From Methylobacterium sp. 17Sr1-1 (GTDB lineage: Bacteria > Pseudomonadota > Alphaproteobacteria > Rhizobiales > Beijerinckiaceae): a DNA stretch of 64,000 nt. Under the pieces are notes generated by a model that did not search any database, was not told the DNA's origin, and was given only the letters and a program-made list of their open reading frames with translations. Below, one piece after another: positions 16,792-26,687 of the stretch. The position numbers and the translations under genes are program-made. Location of the stretch: positions 6,469,001 through 6,533,000 of the forward strand of contig NZ_CP029552.1 of the NCBI RefSeq assembly GCF_003173775.1. Reading direction: 5' to 3'. Each line of letters begins with the position of its first letter. The stretch's first letter is position 1.

Positions 16792-16921
16792 CCGTCGGCG
16801 CCGGTCCGGCCGCGGTCGTCGGCGCCCGGCCGGTCGACCCAGTTACCTTCCGCAGCGTCGGGAACCTTTCTCCGCGTGGTCGGTAGAGTCATATAGCGGA
16901 CACTCGCCGAAGGTTGACTCA

Positions 16922-17164
16922 ATGCCCTGCTACTACGTCGACAGGTTCGATGGCATCGTGGTCTTCGACGACGTAGGGGTCGAATTGCCTGATCTGAACG
17001 CGGCGCGCGACTACGTTCGCGCTGTGCTCACAGACATGATGAACGCCGAATCACGGATCGGAGAGGCGCGCTGCCGCGCCGCGGTACGGGACGCGTCGGG
17101 CCGGCGCGTGCTGGAGGCCTCCCTCGTCCTGACGATGTCCACGGAGGCGCCGGCCGCGGCCTGA
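16922..17164 (+). CDS. DUF6894-type small protein
   Basis: An 80-residue protein matching a small-protein pattern abundant in Methylobacterium and relatives. It opens with an aromatic MPCYYVDRFDG-type strand, followed by an acidic D-x-x-G-x-ELPDLNAARDYV segment, and ends in a strand (VRDASGRRVLEASLVLTM). These proteins are typically present in many copies and have no known role. It stands alone, with an unrelated MgtC gene converging on it from downstream. The family assignment is by recognition of the motif pattern. Confidence 0.7.
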   Translation: MPCYYVDRFDGIVVFDDVGVELPDLNAARDYVRAVLTDMMNAESRIGEARCRAAVRDASGRRVLEASLVLTMSTEAPAAA

Positions 17165-17207
17165 CGTCGGCCGCCCGCGGGGCGATCCCGGCCGCGCACG
17201 GGATGCG

Positions 17208-17678
17208 TCAATCGTGGTCTGCCGCTCGTTCCTCCACCCCGTCCCGCCTCCGCCGCGCATCGATGGCCCGGTCGATGACGCCGCCGAGCATGAGGGTGGC
17301 GAGGAGGAAGCCCGTGCCGAGCGCCAGCGGACGATAGGCGCCGAGGCCGCAGACGATGCCGAGGGCCGCCGTCACCCAGATCGCCGCCGCGGTGGTGAGG
17401 CCGTGCACCCGGCCGCCGCCCTCGCGCTTCACGATCACGCCGGCGCCGAGGAAGCCGATTCCGGTGATCGTGCCCTGGATCGCCCGGCTGGCATTCGCGT
17501 CGGTCTCGTCGCCGGAGAAGCCGGACCCCGCCAGGGTCACCAAGGCCGCGCCGAGGGCGACGAGGCCGAGCGTGCGCACGCCCACCGGCTTCGAATGCAT
17601 CTCGCGGTTGATGCCGACCAGCCCCCCGGCGAGCACGGCCGCGCCGAGGCGCAGGCAGATCTCGGTGGTCGAGAGCAT
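17208..17678 (-). CDS. MgtC/SapB family membrane protein
   Basis: A 156-residue inner-membrane protein with four or five hydrophobic segments. Family signatures are LAGGLVGINREMHSKPVGVR (about residues 16-35), which includes the conserved E-R type charged turn, and the GTITGIGFLGAGVIVKREGG block (about 69-88) with the invariant glycines. MgtC proteins modulate Mg2+ adaptation and F-type ATP synthase or K+ balance; this short form lacks the C-terminal ACT-like domain of Salmonella MgtC. Start codon and length fit the SapB/YhiD-like branch. The 3' end faces the DUF6894 gene. Confidence 0.88.
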   Translation of the reverse strand: MLSTTEICLRLGAAVLAGGLVGINREMHSKPVGVRTLGLVALGAALVTLAGSGFSGDETDANASRAIQGTITGIGFLGAGVIVKREGGGRVHGLTTAAAIWVTAALGIVCGLGAYRPLALGTGFLLATLMLGGVIDRAIDARRRRDGVEERAADHD

Positions 17679-17732
17679 CGCTCAGGACCGCCGGGACGCG
17701 GACGGACGGGGGAGGAGAGCGGGATGCGCCAA

Positions 17733-17777
17733 GACGATTCTCACCATGACGATTCTCACCATGACGATCCTCACCCG
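17733..17777. repeat. 15-base tandem repeat, three copies
   Basis: The unit GACGATTCTCACCAT occurs at 17733-17747 and 17748-17762, with a diverged third copy at 17763-17777. It overlaps the stop codon of the truncated GGDEF gene, so copy-number change could alter or extend that protein's C-terminus. Confidence 0.8.
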
Positions 17778-18175
17778 GCCCTGTCGCGACCGGTCGCCTT
17801 GGCGCGGTAGAGGGCGCCGTCCGCCCGCGCCATCGTGTCCGCCAGCGTCCGGTCGTCCGGCCGGCTCAACGCCACGCCGAGGCTCGCCGTCCAGGCGGGC
17901 AGGCCCGGCACCTCGCGGGGCGCGATCGCGAACCCGTCGCCGCCGAGCCGGACCGCCAGGTCGCGCGGCGAGGGCAGCCGGGCCGTGACGAGGTGGTGGG
18001 TGGAGGCCGCGAAGCCAGCGAGGATCGCTGCGTAGGCGGCCGCCCCCGCCGCCCGGCACGGCCAGTGCGTCTCGTCGCGGCGGCCGGCCCACGGCACCAG
18101 GAACACTGCCGCGAGGGCGCTGGTGGCGAGCGAGCTGCACAGGCGCAGGGTCGCGATATCCGGCAGGGACGGCAT
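17771..18175 (-). CDS. Truncated GGDEF-domain protein
   Basis: A 134-residue remnant of a membrane diguanylate cyclase. Two short hydrophobic segments at the start (residues about 9-29 and 42-58) run straight into AVRLGGDGFAIAP, the signature loop with GGDEF changed to GGDGF. The normal domain end follows (ASLGVALSRPDDRTLADTMA, then DGALYRAKATGRDR). The first half of the GGDEF domain, with the metal-binding aspartate and the FK-x-xND segment, is missing. The protein cannot be a standard cyclase and is probably a deletion relic. A tandem repeat sits at its 3' end. It may still be translated. Confidence 0.65.
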   Translation of the reverse strand: MPSLPDIATLRLCSSLATSALAAVFLVPWAGRRDETHWPCRAAGAAAYAAILAGFAASTHHLVTARLPSPRDLAVRLGGDGFAIAPREVPGLPAWTASLGVALSRPDDRTLADTMARADGALYRAKATGRDRAG

Positions 18176-18407
18176 CGTTGGGCGGATCGGCTCCGGGCGG
18201 CACGCTGCCTAGTCTTCCCGCCCAGTCGTTAAGGCCGGGTATGGGCCCGCCCCGCGCGCCGCCGTCGGCGCCGCCATCCGCTATGACGAATGAAGCGTTC
18301 GCCGAAAACGCGGGCATTTACGCGATTGCAACGATCGGGAATCAACAATCACCGCGTCGTCTTCCATGCCGCGGCGCGACGCGCGGGCAGACCTGCGAGC
18401 CGATGAG

Positions 18408-18857
18408 ATGGCCGGGAAACCTGCGGATCACCGCGACGTCCATATCGGCGGACTGATCGAGGAGCGGCGCCTGCGCGCCGGCCTGAGCCGGGAGGCTCTC
18501 GCCTCCCCGCTCGACGTCTCGCTCTCGCAGCTCGGCAAATACCTGAAGGGCGCCAATCGCCTGAGCGCCACCGACCTCGACGTGGTCGCGCGCGTGCTCG
18601 GCGTGCCGGTCGGGTATTTCTTCGAGACCATGCCGGGCCGCGAATCGGCCCAGCCCGGGCTCAGCGACCGGCCGCAGGCGCGGCTGGAGACGCTGGAGGC
18701 CTGGACCGACTTCGCCGAGGCCGTGGCCCGGGCCGCCGACACCCATCTCGACGGGGAGCGCCGCCAGGCCCTGGGCAGCCTCGTGCGCGCCGTCGACCAT
18801 GCGCTGTCCGGGCAACAAGCGTTCGATAAAGCGAACGACTCCGGTCCGTCGGATTGA
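18408..18857 (+). CDS. XRE-family transcriptional regulator
   Basis: A 149-residue DNA-binding protein. The Cro/C1-type helix-turn-helix spans about residues 14-70: [20 protein letters not shown], then [20 protein letters not shown] and [14 protein letters not shown]. The remaining helical part ([20 protein letters not shown]) may dimerise. An in-frame ATG 42 bases upstream would add MPRRDARADLRADE; neither start has a strong ribosome site. A single XRE gene just before metK is a recurrent arrangement in alphaproteobacteria, suggesting a link to methionine or SAM metabolism (inference). Confidence 0.8.
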   Translation: MAGKPADHRDVHIGGLIEERRLRAGLSREALASPLDVSLSQLGKYLKGANRLSATDLDVVARVLGVPVGYFFETMPGRESAQPGLSDRPQARLETLEAWTDFAEAVARAADTHLDGERRQALGSLVRAVDHALSGQQAFDKANDSGPSD

Positions 18858-18955
18858 CGTTCGGAATTCCGGCTGCCAGAACCCCGCGATCGAAGTGTCG
18901 GGCTTCGTCGGCCTGCGCGCCGCGCTCGACGAGATCGTTGAGGGCTCCGCACGCC

Positions 18956-20134
<1,179 letters not shown>

Positions 20135-20150
20135 TCCGGCGCCCCGGTGC

Positions 20151-20250
20151 GAGAGCAGCGCCCGATGACGTTGCGATCGGGCGCTGCTCTCGGTCTTTGA
20201 TTTTGCCGCATTTTCTTCGCCCAACCGGTATCCACTTGGTCGGAAAATGC
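20151..20250. repeat. Two-hairpin intergenic repeat (RIME-like), copy 1
   Basis: Hairpin 1 has a perfect 16-base stem, GAGAGCAGCGCCCGAT with ATCGGGCGCTGCTCTC (20151-20166 / 20176-20191). Hairpin 2 pairs GCATTTTC (20208-20215) with GAAAATGC (20243-20250) around AACCGGTATCCACTTGGT. The same architecture and much of the sequence recur at 49799-49900. The second half resembles the rhizobial RIME-type mosaic repeats. It fills most of the metK-trmB gap and may end metK transcripts. Confidence 0.8.
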
Positions 20251-20292
20251 ATTAACGGGGCGTCCACACACCCATTTCGGCACCGGGACACC

Positions 20293-20994
20293 ATGGACGA
20301 CCACGATACCGACGCGGCGCCTGAGCGGGCCCGCGCCTTCTACGGCCGGCGCAAGGGCAAGCGCCTGCGTCCCGGCCAGGAGGAGCGCCTCGCCGCCCTC
20401 CTGCCCCGCCTGCGCCTGCCCGAGAGCGGCGCCCTCGATCCGGCCGCCCTCTTCCCCCGCCCGGTCACGCAGACCTGGCTCGAGATCGGCTTCGGCGGCG
20501 GCGAGCACCTCGCGGCCCAGGCCCGGCTCAATCCGGGCACCGGCATCATCGGCTGCGAGCCCTTCGTCAACGGCTTGGTGAAACTCCTGCGCACCCTCGA
20601 CGACGAGGCGATCGACACCGTCCGGCTGTGGGACCGGGACGCGATGGAGCTGCTGCCGCGCCTGCCCGATGCCAGCATCGGGCGGGTGTTCCTGCTCTAT
20701 CCCGATCCCTGGCCGAAGCGCCGGCAGCGCAAGCGCCGCTTCGTCTCGGACGAATCCCTGCGCGAGATCGCCCGGGTGCTGGTGCCCGGCGGCGAGTTCC
20801 GCTTCGCCTCGGACATCGACGACTACGCCGGCTGGACCCTGGTGCGCGCTGCGAATTGCCGCGCCCTGCGCTGGACCGCGACCCGCAGCGCCGACTGGAC
20901 CACGCCCTGGCCGGAATGGCCCGGCACCCGCTACGAGGCCAAGACCACGGCGGAGGGACGGCGGCCCACCTATCTGACCTTCGAGCGGGTCTAG
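20293..20994 (+). CDS. trmB: tRNA (guanine-N7)-methyltransferase
   Basis: A 233-residue SAM-dependent methyltransferase that makes 7-methylguanosine at position 46 of tRNAs. The SAM-binding motif I is WLEIGFGGGEHLAAQARLNP (about residues 62-81), and GCEPFVNGLVKLL carries the acidic ribose-binding residue. The catalytic and RNA-binding signature LLYPDPWPKRRQRKRRFVS (about 135-153) is diagnostic for TrmB. The ATG at 20293 is chosen because the N-terminal GRRKGKRLRPGQ segment is the normal beginning of the family and the upstream frame crosses the repeat. It follows metK, which supplies its methyl donor. Confidence 0.95.
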   Translation: MDDHDTDAAPERARAFYGRRKGKRLRPGQEERLAALLPRLRLPESGALDPAALFPRPVTQTWLEIGFGGGEHLAAQARLNPGTGIIGCEPFVNGLVKLLRTLDDEAIDTVRLWDRDAMELLPRLPDASIGRVFLLYPDPWPKRRQRKRRFVSDESLREIARVLVPGGEFRFASDIDDYAGWTLVRAANCRALRWTATRSADWTTPWPEWPGTRYEAKTTAEGRRPTYLTFERV

Positions 20995-21106
20995 GGGGCG
21001 GCGGGACCACGCCAGGGCGGTCCTGCGACGGCTTGCTTCACGCTCCGGGCGCGGGCGGCCCGAGCATTGACAAGCGTCGCGTCTTGGCTCCCCCTCCGGC
21101 CTTTCG

Positions 21107-22501
21107 ATGGAGGGGATGCCCCGCGTGACCACGCTCCTGCCCGCGACCGAGGACGCCATCCCGATCCGCTGCGTCGACGCCGCCGGATGGCCGGCCGTGG
21201 CCGCCGCGCTGCCGCCGCTGGCCGCGGCCTTCGCGGCGGCGTCCGGGTTCGAGGCCAAGCCCGGCCGAACCGCCCTGCTGCCGGGGCCGGACGGGGCGCT
21301 GGCCCTGGTGCTGTTCGGGGTCGAGGCGGCCGGCCGGGCCGATCCCTTCGCGATCGGACGCCTGCCCGATGCCCTGCCCGCGGGAACCTACCGCCTCGAG
21401 AATCCGCCCGGCGATCCGGCCCTCGCGGCGCTCGCCTGGCGGCTCGCCGGCTACCGCTTCGGCCGCTACCGCGAGCGGCCGGCCGTGAAGGCCCGGCTGG
21501 TCGCGCCCGACGGCGTGGATGCCGCCGAGATCGACCGCATCGCCGACGCGGTGGCGGCGGGCCGCGACCTCGTCAACACGCCGGCGAACGACCTCGGCCC
21601 GGCGGAGATCGAGGCGGCGGCTCGCGCCCTGGCCGAGCGCTTCGGCGCGTCCATCGCGGTGATCTCCGGCGAGGCGCTGGAGCAGGGTTTCCCGCTCATC
21701 GCGGCGGTCGGCCGGGCCTCGCCGCGGGCACCCCGCCTGATCGACGTGACCTGGGGCGATCCGGCGGCGCCGCGCGTCACCCTCGTCGGCAAGGGCGTGG
21801 TGTTCGATACCGGGGGGCTCGACATCAAGCCCTCGGCCGCGATGCTGCTGATGAAGAAGGACATGGCCGGCGCCGCGGTGGCGCTCGCCGCCGCCGAGAT
21901 GGTGATGGGGGCCGGGCTCCCGATCCGCTTGCGGGTGCTCGTCCCGACGGTCGAGAACGCGGTCGCCGGCGACGCCTTCCGCCCCGGCGACGTGCTGGCG
22001 AGCCGGCGCGGTCTGACCGTCGAGATCGGCAACACCGACGCGGAGGGGCGGCTGATCCTCGCCGACGCGCTCAGCCTCGCCGACGAGGATTCGCCCGAAC
22101 TGGTCTTCGACTTCGCGACGCTGACGGGCGCCGCCCGGGTGGCGCTCGGCCCCGACCTGCCGGCCCTCTTCACCGAGGACGACGCGCTGGCGGCCGAGCT
22201 GACCGCCACCGGTCTCTCGGTCCACGATCCGGTCTGGCGCATGCCGCTCTGGGCGCCCTACGCCGCCTTGCTCGATTCGAAGATCGCCGACCTCAACAAC
22301 GTCTCGGGGGGCCCCTTCGCCGGGGCGGTGACGGCGGCCTTGTTCCTGCGCCGCTTCGCGCCGGCGGCGAAGGCCCACGTCCATCTCGACCTCTACGGCT
22401 GGAACCCGAGCACGAAGCCCGGCCGGCCGGAGGGTGGCGAGGTGCAGACCGCTCGGCTCGTCTACGCCCTGCTGAAGGATCGTTACGGCGCGCGCGGGTA
22501 G
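21107..22501 (+). CDS. Leucyl aminopeptidase family (M17) protein
   Basis: A 464-residue cytosolic zinc aminopeptidase. The N-terminal macro-like domain (to about residue 150) is divergent. The catalytic domain is intact, with VTLVGKGVVFDTGGLDIKPS (metal-binding Lys and Asp), MKKDMAGAA, the signature NTDAEGRLILADAL and the final GGPFAGAVTAALFLRRF. Length is near the family norm. Two ATG codons nine bases apart are possible; the first is used here. It removes N-terminal residues from peptides during turnover. It lies 112 bases after trmB and may be transcribed separately. Confidence 0.9.
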   Translation: MEGMPRVTTLLPATEDAIPIRCVDAAGWPAVAAALPPLAAAFAAASGFEAKPGRTALLPGPDGALALVLFGVEAAGRADPFAIGRLPDALPAGTYRLENPPGDPALAALAWRLAGYRFGRYRERPAVKARLVAPDGVDAAEIDRIADAVAAGRDLVNTPANDLGPAEIEAAARALAERFGASIAVISGEALEQGFPLIAAVGRASPRAPRLIDVTWGDPAAPRVTLVGKGVVFDTGGLDIKPSAAMLLMKKDMAGAAVALAAAEMVMGAGLPIRLRVLVPTVENAVAGDAFRPGDVLASRRGLTVEIGNTDAEGRLILADALSLADEDSPELVFDFATLTGAARVALGPDLPALFTEDDALAAELTATGLSVHDPVWRMPLWAPYAALLDSKIADLNNVSGGPFAGAVTAALFLRRFAPAAKAHVHLDLYGWNPSTKPGRPEGGEVQTARLVYALLKDRYGARG

Positions 22502-22507
22502 GAGCCG

Positions 22508-23481
22508 CTACGCGGCGCCGAGCGCGGCCCGCTCCGCCTCGTAGGCCTCCCGCACCACCGCCTTGCCGTAGCGGCGCTCCAGCCGCCGCACGGTGAAGTG
22601 GCCGCGGGCGATCGCCTGGAAATGGTCCATGAAGGCGGTGTTGACGGCCGCCCCCCGAGGGCGCCGAGCACCGGAACCGCCTGGGCGGCGAGCTTCTGCG
22701 ACACCACGCCGCCGAAGCGGGCGCCGACCTGGCCGGCGAAGCGCATCAGCGCCGGGGCGCTCTCGTCGAGGAGGCCGCGGCCGGCGGCGTAGCGGGCCGC
22801 CTCCGACATCGCCTTGGCGAGCGCGCCGCGCACCGCGAAGTAGCCGCTCTCGGCGGCATTCCCGGCCGCGCCGTCGGCTTGCGTCGAGCCGCGGCCGCCG
22901 AGCGCGAAGACCTGCATGCAGGCGAGCGCGGCCTCCGGATCGCCCAGATCCTCGCCCTCGCGCTGGGCGATCTCGGCGATCGAGCGCAGCATCAGGGTGG
23001 TGGAGAGCGGCAGTTCGACGGCGAGGGTCGAGAGGCCGAAGGCGCCCCCGATGGCGCCCGAGACCGCCGCCAGCGCCTTGTGGCCGCGGTCGCCGGGGGG
23101 AAAGCGCTCCAGAAGCTCCATCGCTTTGGCGCGCCAGGACGGCGACAGGTCGGGGCCGAGGGGCGCCAAAGCTCCCTCCGATGAGGCCCCCTCCGACGCG
23201 GCATCGGCCGCCTTCGGCAGGGTCGCGAGCGCCACGTGCAGGGCGCCGCGCATCGCCGTCTCGGTGGCGTGGCCGACCGCGTCGACGACGGGGGTCGGCA
23301 GGGCGCGGGTGATCAGGTCGAGAGGGGCGCCGGCCATGGCCGAGAGCCGGCCGGCGAGGCTCGGGCGCTCCAGGGACGCGACCGCCCGGCGTAAGGCGCC
23401 GCGGTCCTCGGCGCTCAACGGCTCCGGCGCCCCGACCGGGACGGGGGACGGGGCGGGCTCGACGGCGACGATCTCGGACAC
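22508..23481 (-). pseudogene. EcsC family protein with a homopolymer frameshift near its end
   Basis: From GTG 23481 (preceded by GAGGGAGCG) about 280 codons read a normal EcsC-type protein, including LGGRGSTQADGAAGNAAESG and YFAVRGALAKAMSEAARYA. At a run of six C (22651-22656) the frame is lost and would continue with unrelated sequence to 22483. Adding one base in the run restores the expected tail (NTAFMDHFQAIARGHFTVRR, then KAVVREAYEAERAALGAA) and a TAG at 22508-22510. This is either a true inactivating indel, a slippage-prone site or a sequencing error. EcsC relatives are membrane-associated proteins of unclear role, named after a gene next to a Bacillus ABC transporter. Confidence 0.75.
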
Positions 23482-23564
23482 GGGCGCTCCCTCGCGGACA
23501 AACAGGCTCGGGATTAAAGCTGGGGCGCCGGGGGCGGGTTCCGCAAGGGGCGCCGCCCAGCCCG

Positions 23565-24902
23565 TCAGGCCCGGGCCGGCAGTTCCTCCGGCGGCGCCGG
23601 CTCCACCTCCCCGGGCAGCATCCGAAGCCCCAGGCACAGCACGGTCACCGGAATGCCGACGGCCGCGGTCATGACGAAGAAGGCCGGGTAGCCGAGCGAC
23701 TCGACGGCGAAGCCCGACAGGCCGCCGACGAACTTGCCCGGCAGGGCGTAGAGCGAGGAGAGCAGCGCGTACTGCGTCGCCGCGAAGGCCGGCGAGGTCA
23801 GGCTCGACATGTAGGCGATGAGCGCCGTGCCGGCGAAGGCGCCGGCGAAATTGTCGATGCTGATGCTGGCGACGAGCAGCGGCAGGTCGTGGCCGGCCAG
23901 CGCCAGCCAGGCGAACATCAGGTTCGAGGCCGAGGCCGCGATGCCGCCGATCAGGAGCGCCGGGTAGAGGCCGAGCCGGCTCACCGCGATGCCCCCCGCG
24001 AAGGCCCCGGCGATGCCGACCCAGACGCCGTAGACCTTCGAGACCGTGGCGATCTCGGAGAGCGAGAACTTCATGTCGATGTAGAGCGGGTTCGCCATGA
24101 TGCCCGAGACGATGTCGGGCAGGCGGTAGACGGTGATGAGCGCCAGGATCAGGACCAGCCCCGAGCCCTTGCGGCGCATCAGGTCGGCGAAGGGATCGAC
24201 CACCGCCTCGCGCAAGGAGTGGCGCCAGCCGCGCCGCGGCCCGGGATCCCGTCCCGGTACCTTCGGCGCCGCGAGCGTGCCGGCGATGGCGAGCCCCATC
24301 AGGAGCGCCATGCTGCCATAGGCCGGCGCCCAGCCGAAGGCGTCGGCGACGAACAACGCGCCCGCCCCGGCGCAGATGCGGGCGAGGCTGTAGCCGAGCT
24401 GGTAGGAGGCCAGCATCATGCCCTGCCGCTCGGTCGGGGCGGAATCGATGCGCCAGCCGTCGACCACGATGTCCTGCGTCGCCGAGGCGAAGGCGATGAC
24501 GAGGGCGCAGAGCACCGTGTAGCCGAGGTCGCCCGCCGGATCGCCCCGGCTCATCGCAATCAGGCCGGCCGCCACCGCGAGCTGCGACACGAGCATCCAG
24601 GCGCGGCGCCGGCCGAGCCAGCGCGACAGCACCGGCAGGTCGATCCGGTCGATGACGGGGGCCCAGAGGAACTTCAGCGTGTAGGCGAGCGAGACGTAGC
24701 TGAGGAGCCCGATGCTCGAGCGCTCGATGCCGGCGCTGCGCAGCCAGGCCGACAGGGTGGCGAAGACGAGCAGGATCGGCAGCCCGGCACCGAAGCCGAG
24801 CACCAGCATCAGGGCCATCCGCCGGTCCGCCGCCACGTCCCGCAGGGTGGCGCGGGTGCGGGCGAGCCAGCCCGTGCCCTCTCTCCCGGCCGTCTTGGTC
24901 AT
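23565..24902 (-). CDS. AmpG-like MFS permease
   Basis: A 445-residue inner-membrane transporter with about twelve hydrophobic segments. The AmpG/PAT branch is recognised from GFGAGLPILLVFATLSAWLR near the start, YTLKFLWAPVIDRIDLP, and QDIVVDGWRID (about residues 137-147). AmpG imports anhydromuropeptides released during murein turnover, feeding recycling and beta-lactamase induction. The C-terminus (PGEVEPAPPEELPARA) is hydrophilic. The ATG at 24902 (MTKTAGREG) was chosen because the upstream open frame enters the divergent histidine kinase promoter area. Substrate is inferred from family only. Confidence 0.85.
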   Translation of the reverse strand: MTKTAGREGTGWLARTRATLRDVAADRRMALMLVLGFGAGLPILLVFATLSAWLRSAGIERSSIGLLSYVSLAYTLKFLWAPVIDRIDLPVLSRWLGRRRAWMLVSQLAVAAGLIAMSRGDPAGDLGYTVLCALVIAFASATQDIVVDGWRIDSAPTERQGMMLASYQLGYSLARICAGAGALFVADAFGWAPAYGSMALLMGLAIAGTLAAPKVPGRDPGPRRGWRHSLREAVVDPFADLMRRKGSGLVLILALITVYRLPDIVSGIMANPLYIDMKFSLSEIATVSKVYGVWVGIAGAFAGGIAVSRLGLYPALLIGGIAASASNLMFAWLALAGHDLPLLVASISIDNFAGAFAGTALIAYMSSLTSPAFAATQYALLSSLYALPGKFVGGLSGFAVESLGYPAFFVMTAAVGIPVTVLCLGLRMLPGEVEPAPPEELPARA

Positions 24903-25125
24903 CGCGCTCGTCGTCCTCTTCGGCCTGCGGCCAACGCCGCGGAGTCGACCCCAGCATGTGGGCGGGATCATGATGGATGAAGAATTAACATTGCGTCCAC
25001 CGCAGCTTACGTGACCATCGGGAACCCCGCCCCGGGTCGCGGGTTCGCTGAGTCGGATGGGGCCACGGCCCCGCTCCGCCGCGGATCGTCCCGGCGGAGC
25101 CGAGCCGCGGACGGGCGGGTTGCGG

Positions 25126-26274
25126 ATGATCGGGTTGGACGCTCCGAGGCAGGCCGGGACGAGGACGATACGCGGGGACGAGTCATCACTTCCGGGGGCG
25201 TCGTCCCGGGATGCATCCTCCGCGGATGCGCCCTTCCTGGCCGCCTTCCGCGCCAGTGCGACGCCGATGGTGATGACCGACCCCGCGCTCCCCGACAACC
25301 CGATCGTGTTCGCCAACGACGCCTTCTGCCGACTGACCGGCTACGCGGCCGACGAGGTGATCGGCCGCAACTGCCGCTTCCTGCAGGGTCCCGACACCGA
25401 CCCCTCGGTGATCGACCTGGTGCGGGACGCGGTGGCCCGGGGCGAGCCCGTGCGGGTCGATCTCCTGAACTACCGCAAGGACGGGCATCCGTTCTGGAAC
25501 GACATGACCCTCACCCCGGTGCGGGACGAGACCGGCGCCCTGCGCTCCTACTTCGCGGTGCTCACCGACGTCACCCGGACCCGCCAGGCCGAGCGGACGC
25601 TGTCGCGGGAGAAGGACGGCCTCGCCCACGACCTCGAGGCGCGCAACCGGGCGCTCCAGACCGCCCTCGACCAGCAGACCGCCCTGCTGCACGAGGTCGA
25701 CCACCGGGTGAAGAACAACCTCCAGGTCATCTCCTCCCTCGTGCTGCTCAAGGCGCGGCGGGCCCGCGACCCGGCCTGCCGCGACGTGCTGCGCAGCATG
25801 GCCGACCGGATCGGCGCGCTCGCCACCGCCCACCGCCTGCTCTACGCGGTGAGCGACGTCGCCCGGTTCGACCTGCGCGACTTCGCCGCCGATTTCGCCG
25901 CCGACCTCGAAGCCGGGCTCGACCCGGACCGCATCGCCCTCACGGTCGACGTCGCGGCGGTGGCGGTGCCGGCCTCGATGGCCGCGCCCCTGGCCCTCCT
26001 GGTGCACGAGCTCGCCGTCAACGCGGTCCGGCACGGCTTCCCGGGCGACCGGAGCGGCCACGTCGCCATCACGGCGCGGGCGGAGGGCGAGCGCCTGATC
26101 CTCGAGGTCCGCGACGACGGCGTCGGCTTGGGGAGCCAACCCGACAATCCCGAGGGCTTCGGCCGCGACCTCGTCGGCATGCTGGTGCGCCAGCTGCGCG
26201 GCAGCCTCACTCTCGAAGACCTGGAGCCCGGCACACGCGCCCAGGTGGTCCTCCCGCTGGGCGGCGGGCATTGA
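25126..26274 (+). CDS. LOV-domain sensor histidine kinase (HisKA_2/HWE type)
   Basis: A 382-residue soluble blue-light receptor kinase. The LOV/PAS domain (about residues 35-150) contains the photoactive motif GRNCRFLQGPDTD with the flavin-adduct cysteine at residue 83. A helical linker (SREKDGLAHDLEARNRALQT) leads to the HisKA_2 segment LLHEVDHRVKNNLQVISSLV, with the likely phospho-histidine at residue 193. The ATPase domain has the N box LVHELAVNAVRHGF and the G-rich loop DDGVGLG. No membrane segment is present. An upstream ATG at 25057 would add 23 residues. Its stop overlaps the start of the response regulator gene. Confidence 0.88.
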   Translation: MIGLDAPRQAGTRTIRGDESSLPGASSRDASSADAPFLAAFRASATPMVMTDPALPDNPIVFANDAFCRLTGYAADEVIGRNCRFLQGPDTDPSVIDLVRDAVARGEPVRVDLLNYRKDGHPFWNDMTLTPVRDETGALRSYFAVLTDVTRTRQAERTLSREKDGLAHDLEARNRALQTALDQQTALLHEVDHRVKNNLQVISSLVLLKARRARDPACRDVLRSMADRIGALATAHRLLYAVSDVARFDLRDFAADFAADLEAGLDPDRIALTVDVAAVAVPASMAAPLALLVHELAVNAVRHGFPGDRSGHVAITARAEGERLILEVRDDGVGLGSQPDNPEGFGRDLVGMLVRQLRGSLTLEDLEPGTRAQVVLPLGGGH

Positions 26275-26687
26275 GCGCGGGAGGCCTGCGGGTCCTGATC
26301 GTCGAGGACGAGGCGTTCATCGCCCTCGAACTCGAATGCCTGCTGGAGGAGGCCGGCTACGTCCCGGTCGGCGTCGCGACCCGCTCGGGCGAGGCGATCG
26401 CGCTCGCCCGCGACCTCTCCCCCGACATCGCCCTCGTCGACATCCACCTCGCCGACGGCCCGACCGGCGTCGCGGTGGCGCAGGCCCTGAGCGCGCAGGC
26501 GGGCACCACGGTGCTCTTCACCACCGCCAACGCCAAGCGCGTGCCGCCGGATTTCGCGGGAGCGGCCGGGATCATCGCCAAGCCCTATTCCGAGCGGGTG
26601 ATCCGCGCGGCTTTGGCCTACGTGGCGGGGCGGTATCACGGCGGGGCGCCGACGGAGGCGCCGGATGGGGTGGTCCTGGCGCCTTAG
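26271..26687 (+). CDS. Single-domain response regulator, partner of the LOV kinase
   Basis: A 138-residue receiver-only protein. The acidic pocket is VLIVEDEAFIALE (about residues 8-20), the phospho-acceptor is D57 in ALVDIHLADG, and the conserved lysine is in IAKPYSE (about residue 104). No output domain follows, so it must act by protein contact or phosphorelay. The only start in range is TTG at 26271, overlapping the kinase stop (TGA 26272-26274), a strong sign of coupled translation. It is the likely direct target of the LOV kinase. Confidence 0.85.
   Translation: MSAGGLRVLIVEDEAFIALELECLLEEAGYVPVGVATRSGEAIALARDLSPDIALVDIHLADGPTGVAVAQALSAQAGTTVLFTTANAKRVPPDFAGAAGIIAKPYSERVIRAALAYVAGRYHGGAPTEAPDGVVLAP

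Noticed and set aside
18858..18955. SAM riboswitch in the metK leader
   Set aside because: Only 98 bases are available and I could not find the paired helices of the SAM-I, SAM-II or SAM/SAH types; the XRE gene upstream offers another control route.
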